A stretch of DNA of 64,000 nucleotides from Hippopus hippopus. Its lineage: Eukaryota > Mollusca > Bivalvia > Cardiida > Cardiidae. The notes under the pieces were generated by a model. The model made no database searches and had not been told where the DNA came from. It saw only the letters and a program-made list of their open reading frames with translations. The translations under genes and the position numbers were made by a program. The stretch spans positions 10,241,918 to 10,305,917 of the forward strand of contig OX328104.1 of assembly GCA_946811185.2 (NCBI GenBank), given 5' to 3'. Shown one piece after another: positions 1 to 9,211 of the stretch; position 1 is the first letter of the stretch, and each line of letters begins with the position of its first letter.

Positions 1-1224
1 AGGAGCTGGTACAGGCCTACTGTTCTGTTTATCCCCAAAATGATCACTGTCAAATTTCAAGTCACTGTCACCACTGTTGTCAGATGTATTAGGATTACTT
101 TGGGAATTAACAAATTGCACACTGAAATTTCCCTCACTTAAACTCATACTCACAGATTTATTCTGTGTCTGAACATTATCACTGTTTGATTGTTCTAAAT
201 TTCCATTTATGCATGGCTCTGCGTCCACATGGCGACTGTACTTGAATGTCCGTGGAGGTTTTTTCACAGGTGCCTTATGCGAGATGGATTTACCGGTAGT
301 AGAGTCTGTGGTCTGGATTGAAGAACTTGTGTTTTCATTGTTATATTCACTGAAACTTTTGTTCACAGAACTATCACAATTTTGTGTATGACTGATCACA
401 GAATTTTGTGTTAGTGTTTGCGGCTGTGAGTCCACCACACTCTGTGTATTTACTTCTGTTTGACCAATAGGTGGCAGTGGAGATGATCTACCAACAAGAT
501 CTCTGCGCGGAGGTACAGGCGGTAGTTTTGTTAGATCTAGTAATGCAGAATTTGGTGAAGTATTACTGTTGACGATTCCATTTTTAATCATTACTAAACT
601 TACATTTTCATATGTTTCATCTTCAGCATCTTCTTTTAGTTCATTTATTTCTTCTTTCACATTGTTATCTTTTATGTCTGAAGGATCTACTGTATTCTTA
701 GTGTCATCAACACTTGGTGAAATTCTATGTGTTTGTTCTAATACACTAGCCAGTTCCTCCATATCGTTGATAGTCTTTAATTCCAAATTATCAAAAGGAT
801 CATCCTGTTTTTCAAACCATGTCAGATCGAAATCAGCATTTTTGGATGAACTTTCATTCGTAGTTACAGATTTTTCCTCTTCTTTGTCTGTAGTTTGGAT
901 AGGTGTGGGCTGTAGGATGTTATTCGAAACATTGGCATACACAGAATTTGGAATAGTCACATTGGCATATGCATTTGTGTGTCTTGGTTTAGGGCGTGGA
1001 GCAGGTTTTGGCTGCAATATTCTGGTATTCTCATACATCGGCTCCAAGGTGTCTGTTCCAGGAGGTCTGGCATCAGATTCATCTTGATCTGCTTGGCCAT
1101 CTGAACTGCTTGATTCTTGTGACTTTCGCAGAGTTGCTTGACGCTGTAATTCGAGCTTCTCCTCTTTCTGTTTCTCCCTTTCAGCTGACCATTTCAATAC
1201 AGCTTCTTCTACTTCAAAAGAGTA
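1..1224 (-). CDS. UBAP1: UBAP1 coding exon 4 (partial, linker)
   Basis: There are 408 uninterrupted codons from a TTTTCAG acceptor to the window edge. In order it holds a charged helix (YSFEVEEAVLKWSAERE), YENT (122-125), a proline stretch PKPAPRPKPR (130-139), YANV at 144 and 154, the UBAP1 block DDPFDNLE (199-206), YENV at 263, PPVPPRR (293-299) and KKPPRTF. After the DPFDNLE block the sequence is serine/asparagine-rich and probably disordered. Confidence 0.9.
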
Positions 1225-4200
1225 CTGAAAATGAAAGTGTTATGCTATGATGATATTGCTGTCTTATTATCAGATATTATCCCCTACACAGTAACTCTTT
1301 ACCAGACAAAAAATTTTAAGAACTTGTTCAAATTGATAGGATTTGTAGGAGGCAACTTCACTAATGACTTAAATTTCTCTTTGAAAGATTAGAAAACATT
1401 GTGGGAAACGGAGAAAATACTGGTTCCCAGGCCAATTTAATTCATACATGTACTACTTTAACAGGAACTCTTCAGAATTCTATAAGCGTATCACACTAAA
1501 AGAAATTATTTATGATTGATTTAAGTAAGGCGATAGGTAACAGATCATCTGTAAAGAAGAAAGACCATAGTTCGAGAAACACTTTTTTCAGTGGTATCTC
1601 CTCTTGGACTAAATCATCTCTCAGGGTTTTTTTTTTTTTAAATTTTGCACCAGAGTTTTGAAAAGACTTGTTGAAATGTTACGTGATCAATAGCATGCTT
1701 AGATTATGAGGATTTGTGTTCAAATCAGTATGATGACTCCATATCTTCTGTTGTCTGTTACTGAAAAATGCTAGTAGAGCAACCAACATTTTGCAATCTA
1801 CGCTTATCTAGTGTAAAATGACAGGTTTTGAAGTTAAATGTTACCCTTATTGACAAATTTATGTCAAATCATGCAGAAAAACCTATCCACAATACGAAAA
1901 ATAGAAAAAAAAAACCAACGAAAACCCATGACACAACAGAATGTCTGTTTAACAATGTCCAATCAGAGCCACTTCAGACTGCCTTTTCAGCTTTTTTACC
2001 GACTTTAAGCAGTAAATATCTGTATAAAACAATTGTTTATGCTGTAAATCATCAACATGGGTCTCTTTACCACTATTTAGGAAGCATTACTGTCATACCC
2101 TCTAAAATGAAATCTTACCCTCAGATTTTCAGCCCAAGGGGTAAGTGTACCCTTAAAATAGAAAGCTAGTGGGAACATCGAGAATAAAAGCTGAATAGAC
2201 CCCTTAAAAAATTGTTAATTATAATGAGTCTGACAAAAGAAAGCCTGTCAAAGTCCCAGTCGATTGCAGAATGAATCATAAGACTAGAATTAAAATTGGA
2301 AACTTTTGTTGTCAGTGACACATGGGACTTGAAACCAGGGGGTCACTGGATCGAATCCCTAGCTTTTCAAATTTCTTTTGGATGATTGATGATAGTCATT
2401 GCAACAGGATTTATTCCTCTCTCACGGTGATTTTGTTTTGACTATGGTTTTGTGGGAAGGCAGCCTGCTTGGGAAGAATATTGTGTGATGTCCATCGAAA
2501 AGAATCTCCAGAAAACCATGGACAGGTGCTCTAGCATCTGTGATGTAACTGAAATAGTACTGAAAGATAAACACCACACAAATAATAAGTATATTACTTT
2601 AAGATACAGTGACACGCACCTCACTATTTAGCACTGAAGATCTGGATGAAGTTTGTAAGTCTACATCTGGTGGCAGAATTATCTGAAACGTAAATCGTGC
2701 AATGTCAATAAACAGAGATCATCAAAACAACACTACAGATAGCGGTAATATCGTGGGCTTTGAAAGGCAGAAATGGTTACCATTGCATCACCAAAATCAA
2801 GATTGTAGGTACAAATAGGAACAAGTACATGTACTATACAATCAAGATATTACACAGGATTACAATTAACTTTTTACCAAACATTTATATGACCCCAAGG
2901 AATAAAGCTTTTGAAAATGTTGTGAGAAAAGGAGAGAATTTTCTACTTTTCTAACAATGTTTCCTTTCCTGTCATAGAACTTCAGTTCATTTGTACTACT
3001 TTTCCATTCACTATCTGCAAATACATCAACTTGGAAGAGTCTGGTCAAGACTGCTTTTAGAATAGAGCCAATAACACTAGTTACCCTGACTCCTTTCCAA
3101 AGTTACATGTATGTGCCAGTAAGTTAACCATTTGGCTGCTAAGTGCGACTCACTGACCTTTTGTGGACAGCGTACTTCAAGATCAGACTGCTCAAAAAAT
3201 GCAGTCTGATCTTTGATCTACACTGTCGGATAAGGACAAATTTTTCTCCAAAATATATGTTTGAAATAGCATTATTCCGGTTTTTACTATCAACTTGAAA
3301 GTTTCACTTGACTTATTTAGCTGGATAAGGATTAAAATTTTATTGACAAGAATGACGAAATAGACAGATACCTTGCTGTTTCACTTTTACAACTTAAGAC
3401 AGTTATATGAATCAAATTATTTTACCCCTTATCCTGCTAAAAAAGTTACAAGAAACTTTCAAGCTGATAGTAAAAAACCCAAATATTTTTATTTCAAACT
3501 TATTTTTATGATAAAAATATTCCCTTATTGGACAGTGTAGATCCAAGATCAGACTGCATGTTCTGTGCAGTCTGATCTTGATCTACACTGTCCACATAAG
3601 GCCATTGAGTTGCACTTAGCAGCTAAAGGGTTAAAATGAAGCTTCACAAGATTCCATAAAATATCATGGATTGAAGTGATACCTCCTGGGTCCATATTCA
3701 CCAAGCTGAGCCCAGGTAGCTCAGTTGGTAGCATGCAGGACTTGAGAACAGGGGGTCGTGCGTTCTATCTCTAGCTCGGCCAATTTCTTTCCGAGGATTG
3801 ATTATAGTCACTGCAACAGGGTTCATTCCTCTCTCCCCACTGACCATTGTTCCAACGATGGTTATGTGGGAAAGCAGCCAGTGGCTTGGAAAGAAGATTG
3901 TGCGGAGTACTGGTAAAAAGGGACTCCAGGAAAGCATGGACAGGTGCACTGGCTACCGTGATACAACCAAAATAATGTTGAAAACAGCATTAATCACCAT
4001 GCAATCAATCAATCAATCAACCATATTCACCAACCATTCTTAATTTCATTCTAAATCTCATTCTAGATTTAGAAAGTAACACAACTACTGATTGGCTAAA
4101 CCAGATGCTTTAGCCAATCAGAACTTGAGCTTCTTTCAAAGTCTAATTCTAGATTTAGAAAGTAACACAACTGCTGAATGGCTAAACCAGACGGTTTAAT

Positions 4201-7200
4201 GAATCAGAACTTGAGCTCTTTCAAAATCTAGAAAATTCTTAAGAATAACTAAGAATGTTCTTAAAAATGGATGGTAAATACAGACCCTGTTCCCTGACAG
4301 TCCTTTCTTTCAACCCAAAGAATGATTATGTTAAACCTTTACCAAACAATCCCAGGTTTTCACGATCCTGAGAAAGAGGCCTTTTGAAAACATTGTGGGA
4401 AAAGGAGAAAATGCTGGTAACCAGCATTTTCTCCTTTTCCCACAATATTTTCTACCCCTTCCCAAAACAAATTTAAGTTTTTAATACACATTAATTTTGT
4501 TGTCTGAAAATGCTTTCAATTTGGACTAGTCAAAAATTTTGTTGTTTGGAAAAGGGTTAAGGTACCAGAGATAAAGCTTATGAAAATGAATGAGCAACCA
4601 GACTGATGCTGAGCAAGAAAAAACTCAAACTGCAAGCAGAGCTGCCTCTTAGGCTTTGCTTATCTTTACACAAAGACTTACAGTATCAAAGCAGATCTTT
4701 GGACTTCCACGTCCACGAACTTTTAAAGTACTGCGAAACAAACCATTTTCTTCATGGTTTAACCCTTTACCAAACAATTCCGTGTTTTAATGACTCTGAG
4801 GAAGAATACCTTTTGAAAACAATGTTTTCTACTCCGTCAAGGACAAATTCCGCCATTTGAGATATCTTTGTCATCAGCAAAAGCTTTGGACCAGTCTAAA
4901 ATTCTGTTATTTAGTAAAGCGTCAAGTCATGCAGAGACTTCATTATACAAGATATTTTCTTGCCTGTTTCTACATGACTGACTACCTTTCCACCTCGTGA
5001 AGTTGGCAGCTTTCAAAGCATTAAGAGCAAGGATTATTTTGCATATTACTTACTTTGCCATACCATTTAAGAAAGACAATTTACACTGTACTTGTTTTTC
5101 AAACATGCTCTCATTGTACCACTTGGGCAAGTTTGGGAACATGTCTAACTTTTTACCAGATGAAAAAATTTCAGACTGGTCCAAACTGAAAGCATTTGCA
5201 TAGGACAAATTTGAGGTTGCCTAGTTGACAAAATTTATCCTTGAAAGGATAGAAAACATTGTGGGAAAAGGAGAAAATGCTGGTTACCAGCATTTTTTCC
5301 TTTTCCCACAATGTTTTCAAAAGCTCCCTTTGTAAGGTTGTTAAAAGTCCTCACTGTGTGGTAAAGGCTTAAAATAACCTGTTAAACAAAGGGTCAATCT
5401 GATCGCTAAAAATTATTATATAGTAACTGCTTGAAGGAAAGTATACCTTTGTAGGAGGTTTAAACCTTGGTCCAATTTTGAATGGTATTCCTTCCAAGCA
5501 AGCTGAGGTAAAACCACTGCCTGTAAATAAAAAAAAAAAAACCACCATGTTAATCAGACATAACAAAAGACAACACCATGAAAATTTTGCAGGGTATTGA
5601 ATAGTACCAGCTATGTTAGCTAAACCTGACAATAACAACATTGTTTCAGACAGAAATCTAGAGTTATGATCCATTACTCGTAAACACAAATTCAAGATCT
5701 GCCCTTCTAAAAAATACTAAAAAAACCCTTAAGTTCTACAAATAAATGGTATGACACATATATATTTTGTTTTTGGCTCACAGACAAATAAAAAAACCCA
5801 AAAAACTGTCATCACGTTAGAATTATTCCAATTGTTTAGGCCTAAAAAAAAAATAGTTTGTTTAGGGTAACGTCTCCAAAAATGTTAGGTAGGGTAGGGA
5901 CGATTTTTTTTTTTTTTTTTTTTTTTTAAACTCCCCCCCCCCCCCCCCCCAAAAAAAAACATTTTGAAATGGTGGTATTTGCTTTCGAAAATGGAAAAAA
6001 AGAGAAAATGGTGGCTACCAGCTCTGAGTCCCTTTTCTCATTATGTGTTCAAAAGACCTCTAGTCTGTCACTAACTTTCTGATTGTGCAGTAAATGGTCA
6101 AATTCTATCTAAACTATACTTCTATATTTGCATCTTTTTTCCCCACTGAATGCTGTCCACTTTTGTTTAACTCTTTTCTGAATTGAAATTTTTTAGACTT
6201 GTCCAAATTAAAAGTATTTGCTGACAACAAAACAAATGTAACTCACAAATTGAAATTTGTTTTGGGAAGGGTAGAAAACGTGGGAAACAAAGAAAATATG
6301 GGTTTATAGCATTTTCTCCTTTTCCCTCAATTTTCCTACAATGTTTTCAAAAGTTTTTTTTTAAGGATTGTTAAAACTGTGGATTGTGTGGTAAAGAGCT
6401 AAAACAGCTGAAAAAGTGAAAACATTTATTTGCATGTTCCTAAATAAACTGAATAAATACTAGAATGTTTCGTTTGTTTTTATGTTTAATACCCTCCCCC
6501 TCCAGAACACTTTAGAGGACTATATATATTATACTGATTTAAAGTAAACATTTTATCTGTAGAAAAGTTGGGTTTACAAAGGTTATGCATATTGTTTTTT
6601 ATCTAGAACACACATTCTTGACACAACTTTGAAATTACAAGTATCCACTTTTGTTGTCCTTCAGAGTTATAATGTGAAACAAGAGTGTCGTCATCACAAT
6701 ATACGCCGCCACATGGCTGCTATTTCAAGCAGCTAGCTTTAGAGACTAAAGTGTTGGAATTTCTAGCACCTACCTGGGTAGCTCAATGGATATATTGTGT
6801 TACTTGTGATCTAAAAGTTTTATGCATGGACTGATGGATGGACAGACGGACGCACAACGGACTCATTGGTCATTGGCTTTGATTAAGCAATAAAAATATG
6901 AAGTTTCATGAAATTATGTCCATTAGTTGGAGATACATTGATGAAAAACATTTTTTTCCCATGACACAGCAATAAATTCCAAAACCCTGACAATATGCGC
7001 TAGGTCACATGATCTGTGAAAATTTCATCCAAATCCGTTGAGATATGTCAATTAAAGAGATATTGGTGAAAAATGAAATATAACATGAAGCCCCCTTTTT
7101 CCATGATGCAACTATAAATCGCAAAACCTTGACAATCTGCACTAGGTCACATGATGAGAAACATTCTATGAACATTTTATCCAAATCCGTCAAGAAATGT

Positions 7201-8748
7201 GGGAGGAGTTGCGTTCACAAGAAACAGACTTTTGTAAGGATGGACGCAGTTTAAATTTGACATGAAGCCCCCTTTTTCCATGACACAGTAATAAATTCCA
7301 AAACCCTGACAATATGCGCTAGGTCACATGAACAGTGAAAATTTCATCCAAATCCGTTGAGATATGTCCAGTATTAATTAAAGAGATATTGATGAAAAAT
7401 GAAATACAACATGAAGCCCCCTTTTTCCATGATAAAGCTATGAATTGCAAAACCTTGACAATATGCGCTAGGTCACATGATGAGAAACATCCTGTGAAAA
7501 TTTTACCCAAATCAGTCAAGAAATGTGGGAGAAGTGCTGCTGCTCCTCAATTTTATATAGATCAGACACATTTTACCTGGAAACTAAAGTGCTATCACTT
7601 GCCGGAAGTGTAGGAGAGATTAGAAAGCCTTGGAAAATTTTTGCATAGCGGCTCCTAGCCTAGGCAGTTTCAGGTTTTTCTCTAAGACCAGGTAGGGTAA
7701 ATCAAGCTGAGTGAAAAGGGGGGGGGGGGCAGAGCGAGAACAAGGCAAGTTTGGGTAGATTTATATTTTCCGAAAGAAATTATTGTTGCCTCATTGTAAC
7801 AAAGATAGAAAAAAAAAATATATATATGAAAATACCTGTCTAATATGAAGACCTATCGACGCTTGATACAAATCTAAACTTCTATCGTTGCCGTCGTCTA
7901 GTTTAGTCCACAGTCCGTCCTGTCAGATAAGTTGCAAGAGAAACGTCCATTAAAATTTTTCGAATGTTATATCTGCATTGAACACATTAATTGTTCGTAG
8001 TTCTGGAGCATGCTAGCACTTTTGCCGAATGATGTTTAACAGAACTTGTTCAATCTGAAATCTAGCAAACCGAAAGTAGCGACAATGCACTACAGAACCG
8101 GAAATGCGGTAATGACAACAGAGATGACGGGATCCTGTCTATATTTTACGCGAAGAAAAGCGAAAATCACAAGTAAAAGTTTGTTACACAGTCTGTATAG
8201 TACCGCAGTATTTCGGGCGTGATTTGTTGTAGAAGATAAAACTGGTACCCGTTTGTCTTTTGTAACCGTGCGATAGGATACGAACGTTCGATAAACAGAA
8301 GTTCCTGTGTGGAGTTAGCGAAAAAGCCCGATCTCTCCGCCTGCTTGTATGTATTTTTAGAAATGGAAAACCCACGTTATTGCGTTAGACAATTTGTGTT
8401 TAAGGTCGGTTCAATATACTCCGATACACGGTAGCTTTTGTACAGGCGTAGGAGTTTTCATGCATAATTATGTATGTAGTAGTACATGATTGTACACCTA
8501 TAATATAATGCGCAATATTTGCCGAAACAGGCGTCCTGTGACACGGTATGATAAAAGGCTGATTTTTTTTTTTTATCGGAAGACAAAAAAAAAAATTAGG
8601 GTCGGGGCAAAATCTCCAGGTAGGGTCGGGTTACCCGAAACAAACTATTTTTTTTTACGCCTTATGAAGAAAAACCCATGCCTTGCTACCTATCATCACT
8701 GAAATACTTACCACTAATACTAGCATATATACTTCCATCGTAGGCCAT
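1..8748 (-). CDS. UBAP1: UBAP1-like ESCRT-I subunit, 5' part (4 coding exons)
   Basis: Joined coding segments on the minus strand are 8748-8712, 5520-5447, 2682-2620 and 1224-1; the gene continues past the left edge. Phases join cleanly (37+74+63 nt = 58 codons, then 408 open codons), giving 466 residues so far. UBAP1 is a subunit of ESCRT-I, which sorts ubiquitinated cargo into multivesicular bodies on endosomes. Recognition rests on an N-terminal UMA-type motif (GIPFKIGPRFKPPTK, near residues 23-37), the YSFEVEEAVLKWSAERE helix (59-75), and the family block DDPFDNLELKTI (199-210) followed by an acidic helix. The C-terminal ubiquitin-binding SOUBA region would lie outside the window. The linker is long and disordered, with proline-rich and YxN motifs that I do not recall in vertebrate UBAP1. 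Intron 1 holds a 2.8-kb transposon starting 48 bp from the donor. Confidence 0.9.
2325..2590 (+). repeat. Diverged tRNA-type SINE
   Basis: The segment matches the SINE at 3705-4020 through the box-B-like GGATCGAATCCCTAG, the GATGATAGTCATTGCAACAGG block, CTCTCTCAC and the ACCATGGACAGG block, with many substitutions. The tRNA head is degraded. It lies in UBAP1 intron 3. Confidence 0.7.
2620..2682 (-). CDS. UBAP1: UBAP1 coding exon 3
   Basis: A 63-nt, 21-codon exon between a TTTCAG acceptor and a GTGCGT donor encodes IILPPDVDLQTSSRSSVLNSE. It corresponds to the short LP-x-D segment that follows the UMA motif in the family. It is in phase with both neighbours. Confidence 0.85.
3124..3335 (+). 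repeat. MITE-B copy (TTAA-flanked, palindromic)
   Basis: TTAA lies at both ends, with TTAACCATTTGGCTGCTAAG at the left and TAGCTGGATAAGGATTAA at the right. The core is a palindrome around AAGATCAGACTGC...GCAGTCTGATCTT. MITE-B recurs at 3421, 17704, 33200, 35489 and 48882. The TTAA duplication and CCCTT-type ends suggest a piggyBac-mobilised MITE (inference). Confidence 0.8.
3421..3634 (-). repeat. MITE-B copy, inverted relative to its neighbour
   Basis: This is a reverse-orientation copy: CCTTATCCTGCTAA at the left and TTAGCAGCTAAAGGGTTAA at the right. Its palindrome is AGATCAGACTGCATG...GCAGTCTGATCTTGATCT. Together with 3124-3335 it forms an inverted pair 85 bp apart. Confidence 0.8.
3705..4020 (+). 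mobile_element. tRNA-derived SINE with 13-bp target-site duplication
   Basis: The tRNA-like head has an A box (AGCTCAGTTGGTAGC) and a B-box-like region. A conserved body follows (GATTATAGTCACTGCAACAGG, TGTGGGAAAGCAGCCAGTGG, GGACAGGTGCACTGGC), with an (AATC)n tail. CCATATTCACCAA occurs at 3692-3704 and again at 4021-4033, a target-site duplication typical of LINE-mediated retroposition. Other copies are at 2325, 16749, 17285, 20935, 22645, 39710, 52437 and 60727. Confidence 0.9.
4045..4230 (+). repeat. Two-unit tandem duplication (about 90 bp)
   Basis: Two successive units share TCTAGATTTAGAAAGTAACA, CAACT(A/G)CTGA(T/A)TGGCTAAACC and AATCAGAACTTGAGCT. The second unit has several substitutions. 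No coding potential is seen. Confidence 0.7.
4331..4560 (-). repeat. MITE-A full copy (reference description)
   Basis: TTAA lies at both ends and the copy is 230 bp. Plus orientation is defined here by the half reading ACAAAATTTTAGACTTGTCC at the left; this copy is reversed. The centre is the palindrome CATTGTGGGAAAAGGAGAAA / ATGCTGGT, one unpaired base, then its complement (about 57 bp in the consensus). Ends are TTAA-CCCTTTACCA...TGGTAAAGGG-TTAA. TTAA targets and CCC/GGG tips are piggyBac-like, so it is probably a non-autonomous piggyBac derivative (inference). No protein is encoded. Confidence 0.85.
4758..4925 (-). repeat. MITE-A copy with the palindrome deleted
   Basis: Both flanking halves are present (TAACCCTTTACCAAACAATT to the left, ATTCTGTTATTTAGTAAAG to the right). 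The central palindrome is absent and reads GAAAACAATGTTTTCTAC, as if one arm and the loop had been removed cleanly. Confidence 0.8.
5148..5373 (+). repeat. MITE-A copy
   Basis: Plus orientation, about 225 bp. The palindrome is almost perfect, with a single T at the centre (GGTTACC). The right end reads GTGTGGTAAAGGCTTAA. It lies in UBAP1 intron 2, 75 bp downstream of the exon 2 donor. Confidence 0.85.
5447..5520 (-). CDS. UBAP1: UBAP1 coding exon 2 (UMA motif)
   Basis: The exon is bounded by a TTTACAG acceptor and a GTATAC donor. It encodes SGFTSACLEGIPFKIGPRF and KPPTK. The FK-G-RFK-P-K pattern is the UMA signature through which UBAP1 and MVB12 subunits dock onto the ESCRT-I core. Confidence 0.9.
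6167..6403 (+). repeat. MITE-A copy nested inside the TIR transposon
   Basis: It starts GTTTAACTCTTTTCTGAATT and ends GTGTGGTAAAGAGCTAA. The palindrome is degraded (ATGGGTTTATAGCATTTTCTCC). The same diverged copy sits at the matching place in the second transposon, so it was inserted before the transposon last multiplied. Confidence 0.8.
6960..7540 (+). repeat. Higher-order tandem repeat inside the TIR transposon
   Basis: Four units begin with CCATGA(C/T)... and share CAAAACC(C/T)TGACAAT, TAGGTCACATGA and AAATC(C/A)GT. They alternate as two types (A at 6960 and 7277, B at 7102 and 7427), a two-unit higher-order repeat of roughly 317 bp. Short open frames here appear on both strands and are not coding. 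Confidence 0.75.
8712..8748 (-). CDS. UBAP1: UBAP1 coding exon 1 (start codon)
   Basis: The exon encodes MAYDGSIYASIS plus the first base of a glycine codon and ends at a GTAAGT donor. The start is chosen because it gives a short N-terminus ahead of the UMA motif, as in the family, and has a G at +4. A possible acceptor (TTTTGGACAG) just upstream suggests a separate non-coding 5' exon, which I did not locate. Confidence 0.8.
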
Positions 8749-8984
8749 CGTCTACCAACACCCTGTCCAAAAGATAACATAAACTATTCTTGGTTTAAAG
8801 TACATTACATGTGATAATAACCAAGAGTAAATAATGACAAAGGCAGTAGTTGGTTGAAACAACAATGTTGCCATGAATGAACAGTGATCATTATTGTCTG
8901 AACTTAAGCCTAATATTTACTGGATTCAAAACAATAAAAAACAAAAGGTGTTTCATCATGCACTTAACTGTCTTTCATGCACTT

Positions 8985-9211
8985 TTAACTCTTTACCAAA
9001 CATCAAAATTTTAAACTTGTTTAAATTGAATGCATTTGCATACAACAAATTCAGTGTGGCTCAAAAGGTGATGCCTATCATTAAAATGGTTGAAAATACT
9101 ATACAAAAAGGACAAAATGCTAGATACCAGCATTTTTCATTTTCCCACACCATTTTCAAAATACTTCTCCCACTGCATCATTAAACACAAGATTGTTTGG
9201 TAAAGGTCTAG
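8985..9211 (+). repeat. MITE-A copy, diverged
   Basis: Left end TTAACTCTTTACCAAACATC, right end GATTGTTTGGTAAAGGTCTA. The palindrome core is decayed (GGACAAAATGCTAGATACCAGC). It lies upstream of the UBAP1 start codon. Confidence 0.75.

Larger units (their letters stand above)
5839..8661 (+). mobile_element. 2.8-kb TIR transposon, copy 1 (TTA duplication)
   Basis: Terminal inverted repeats read GGCCTAAAAAAAAAATAGTT at the left and, reversed, GGCGTAAAAAAAAATAGTTT at the right. TTA flanks both ends (5836-5838 and 8662-8664). A nearly identical inverted copy is at 29497-32311. Inside are a poly-T/poly-C tract (5904-5960), a nested MITE-A (6167-6403), an A-B-A-B tandem block (6960-7540) and no recognisable transposase, so the element is non-autonomous. 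A 3-bp TWA duplication with GGC tips fits PIF/Harbinger (inference). It lies in UBAP1 intron 1. Confidence 0.85.

Noticed and set aside
569..1087. Long open frame on the plus strand (172 codons)
   Set aside because: It is the antisense shadow of UBAP1 exon 4, whose minus-strand frame is open for 408 codons and matches UBAP1 blocks.
3708..3785. tRNA gene
   Set aside because: A- and B-box sequences are present, but they continue into the conserved SINE body and the unit is flanked by a target-site duplication, so it is a SINE head. The same applies at 16749 and 60727.
5904..5960. Origin or regulatory poly-purine tract
   Set aside because: T and C homopolymers lie inside the transposon end and their length differs between the two copies, so slippage explains them.
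7335..7613. Protein-coding frames inside the 2.8-kb transposon (also 30550-30828)
   Set aside because: They arise from the tandem block, occur on both strands and lack any transposase motif.
8184..8375. 63-codon frame shared by both transposon copies
   Set aside because: Its conservation simply reflects recent duplication of the element. It is arginine-rich with no recognised domain and no start context.
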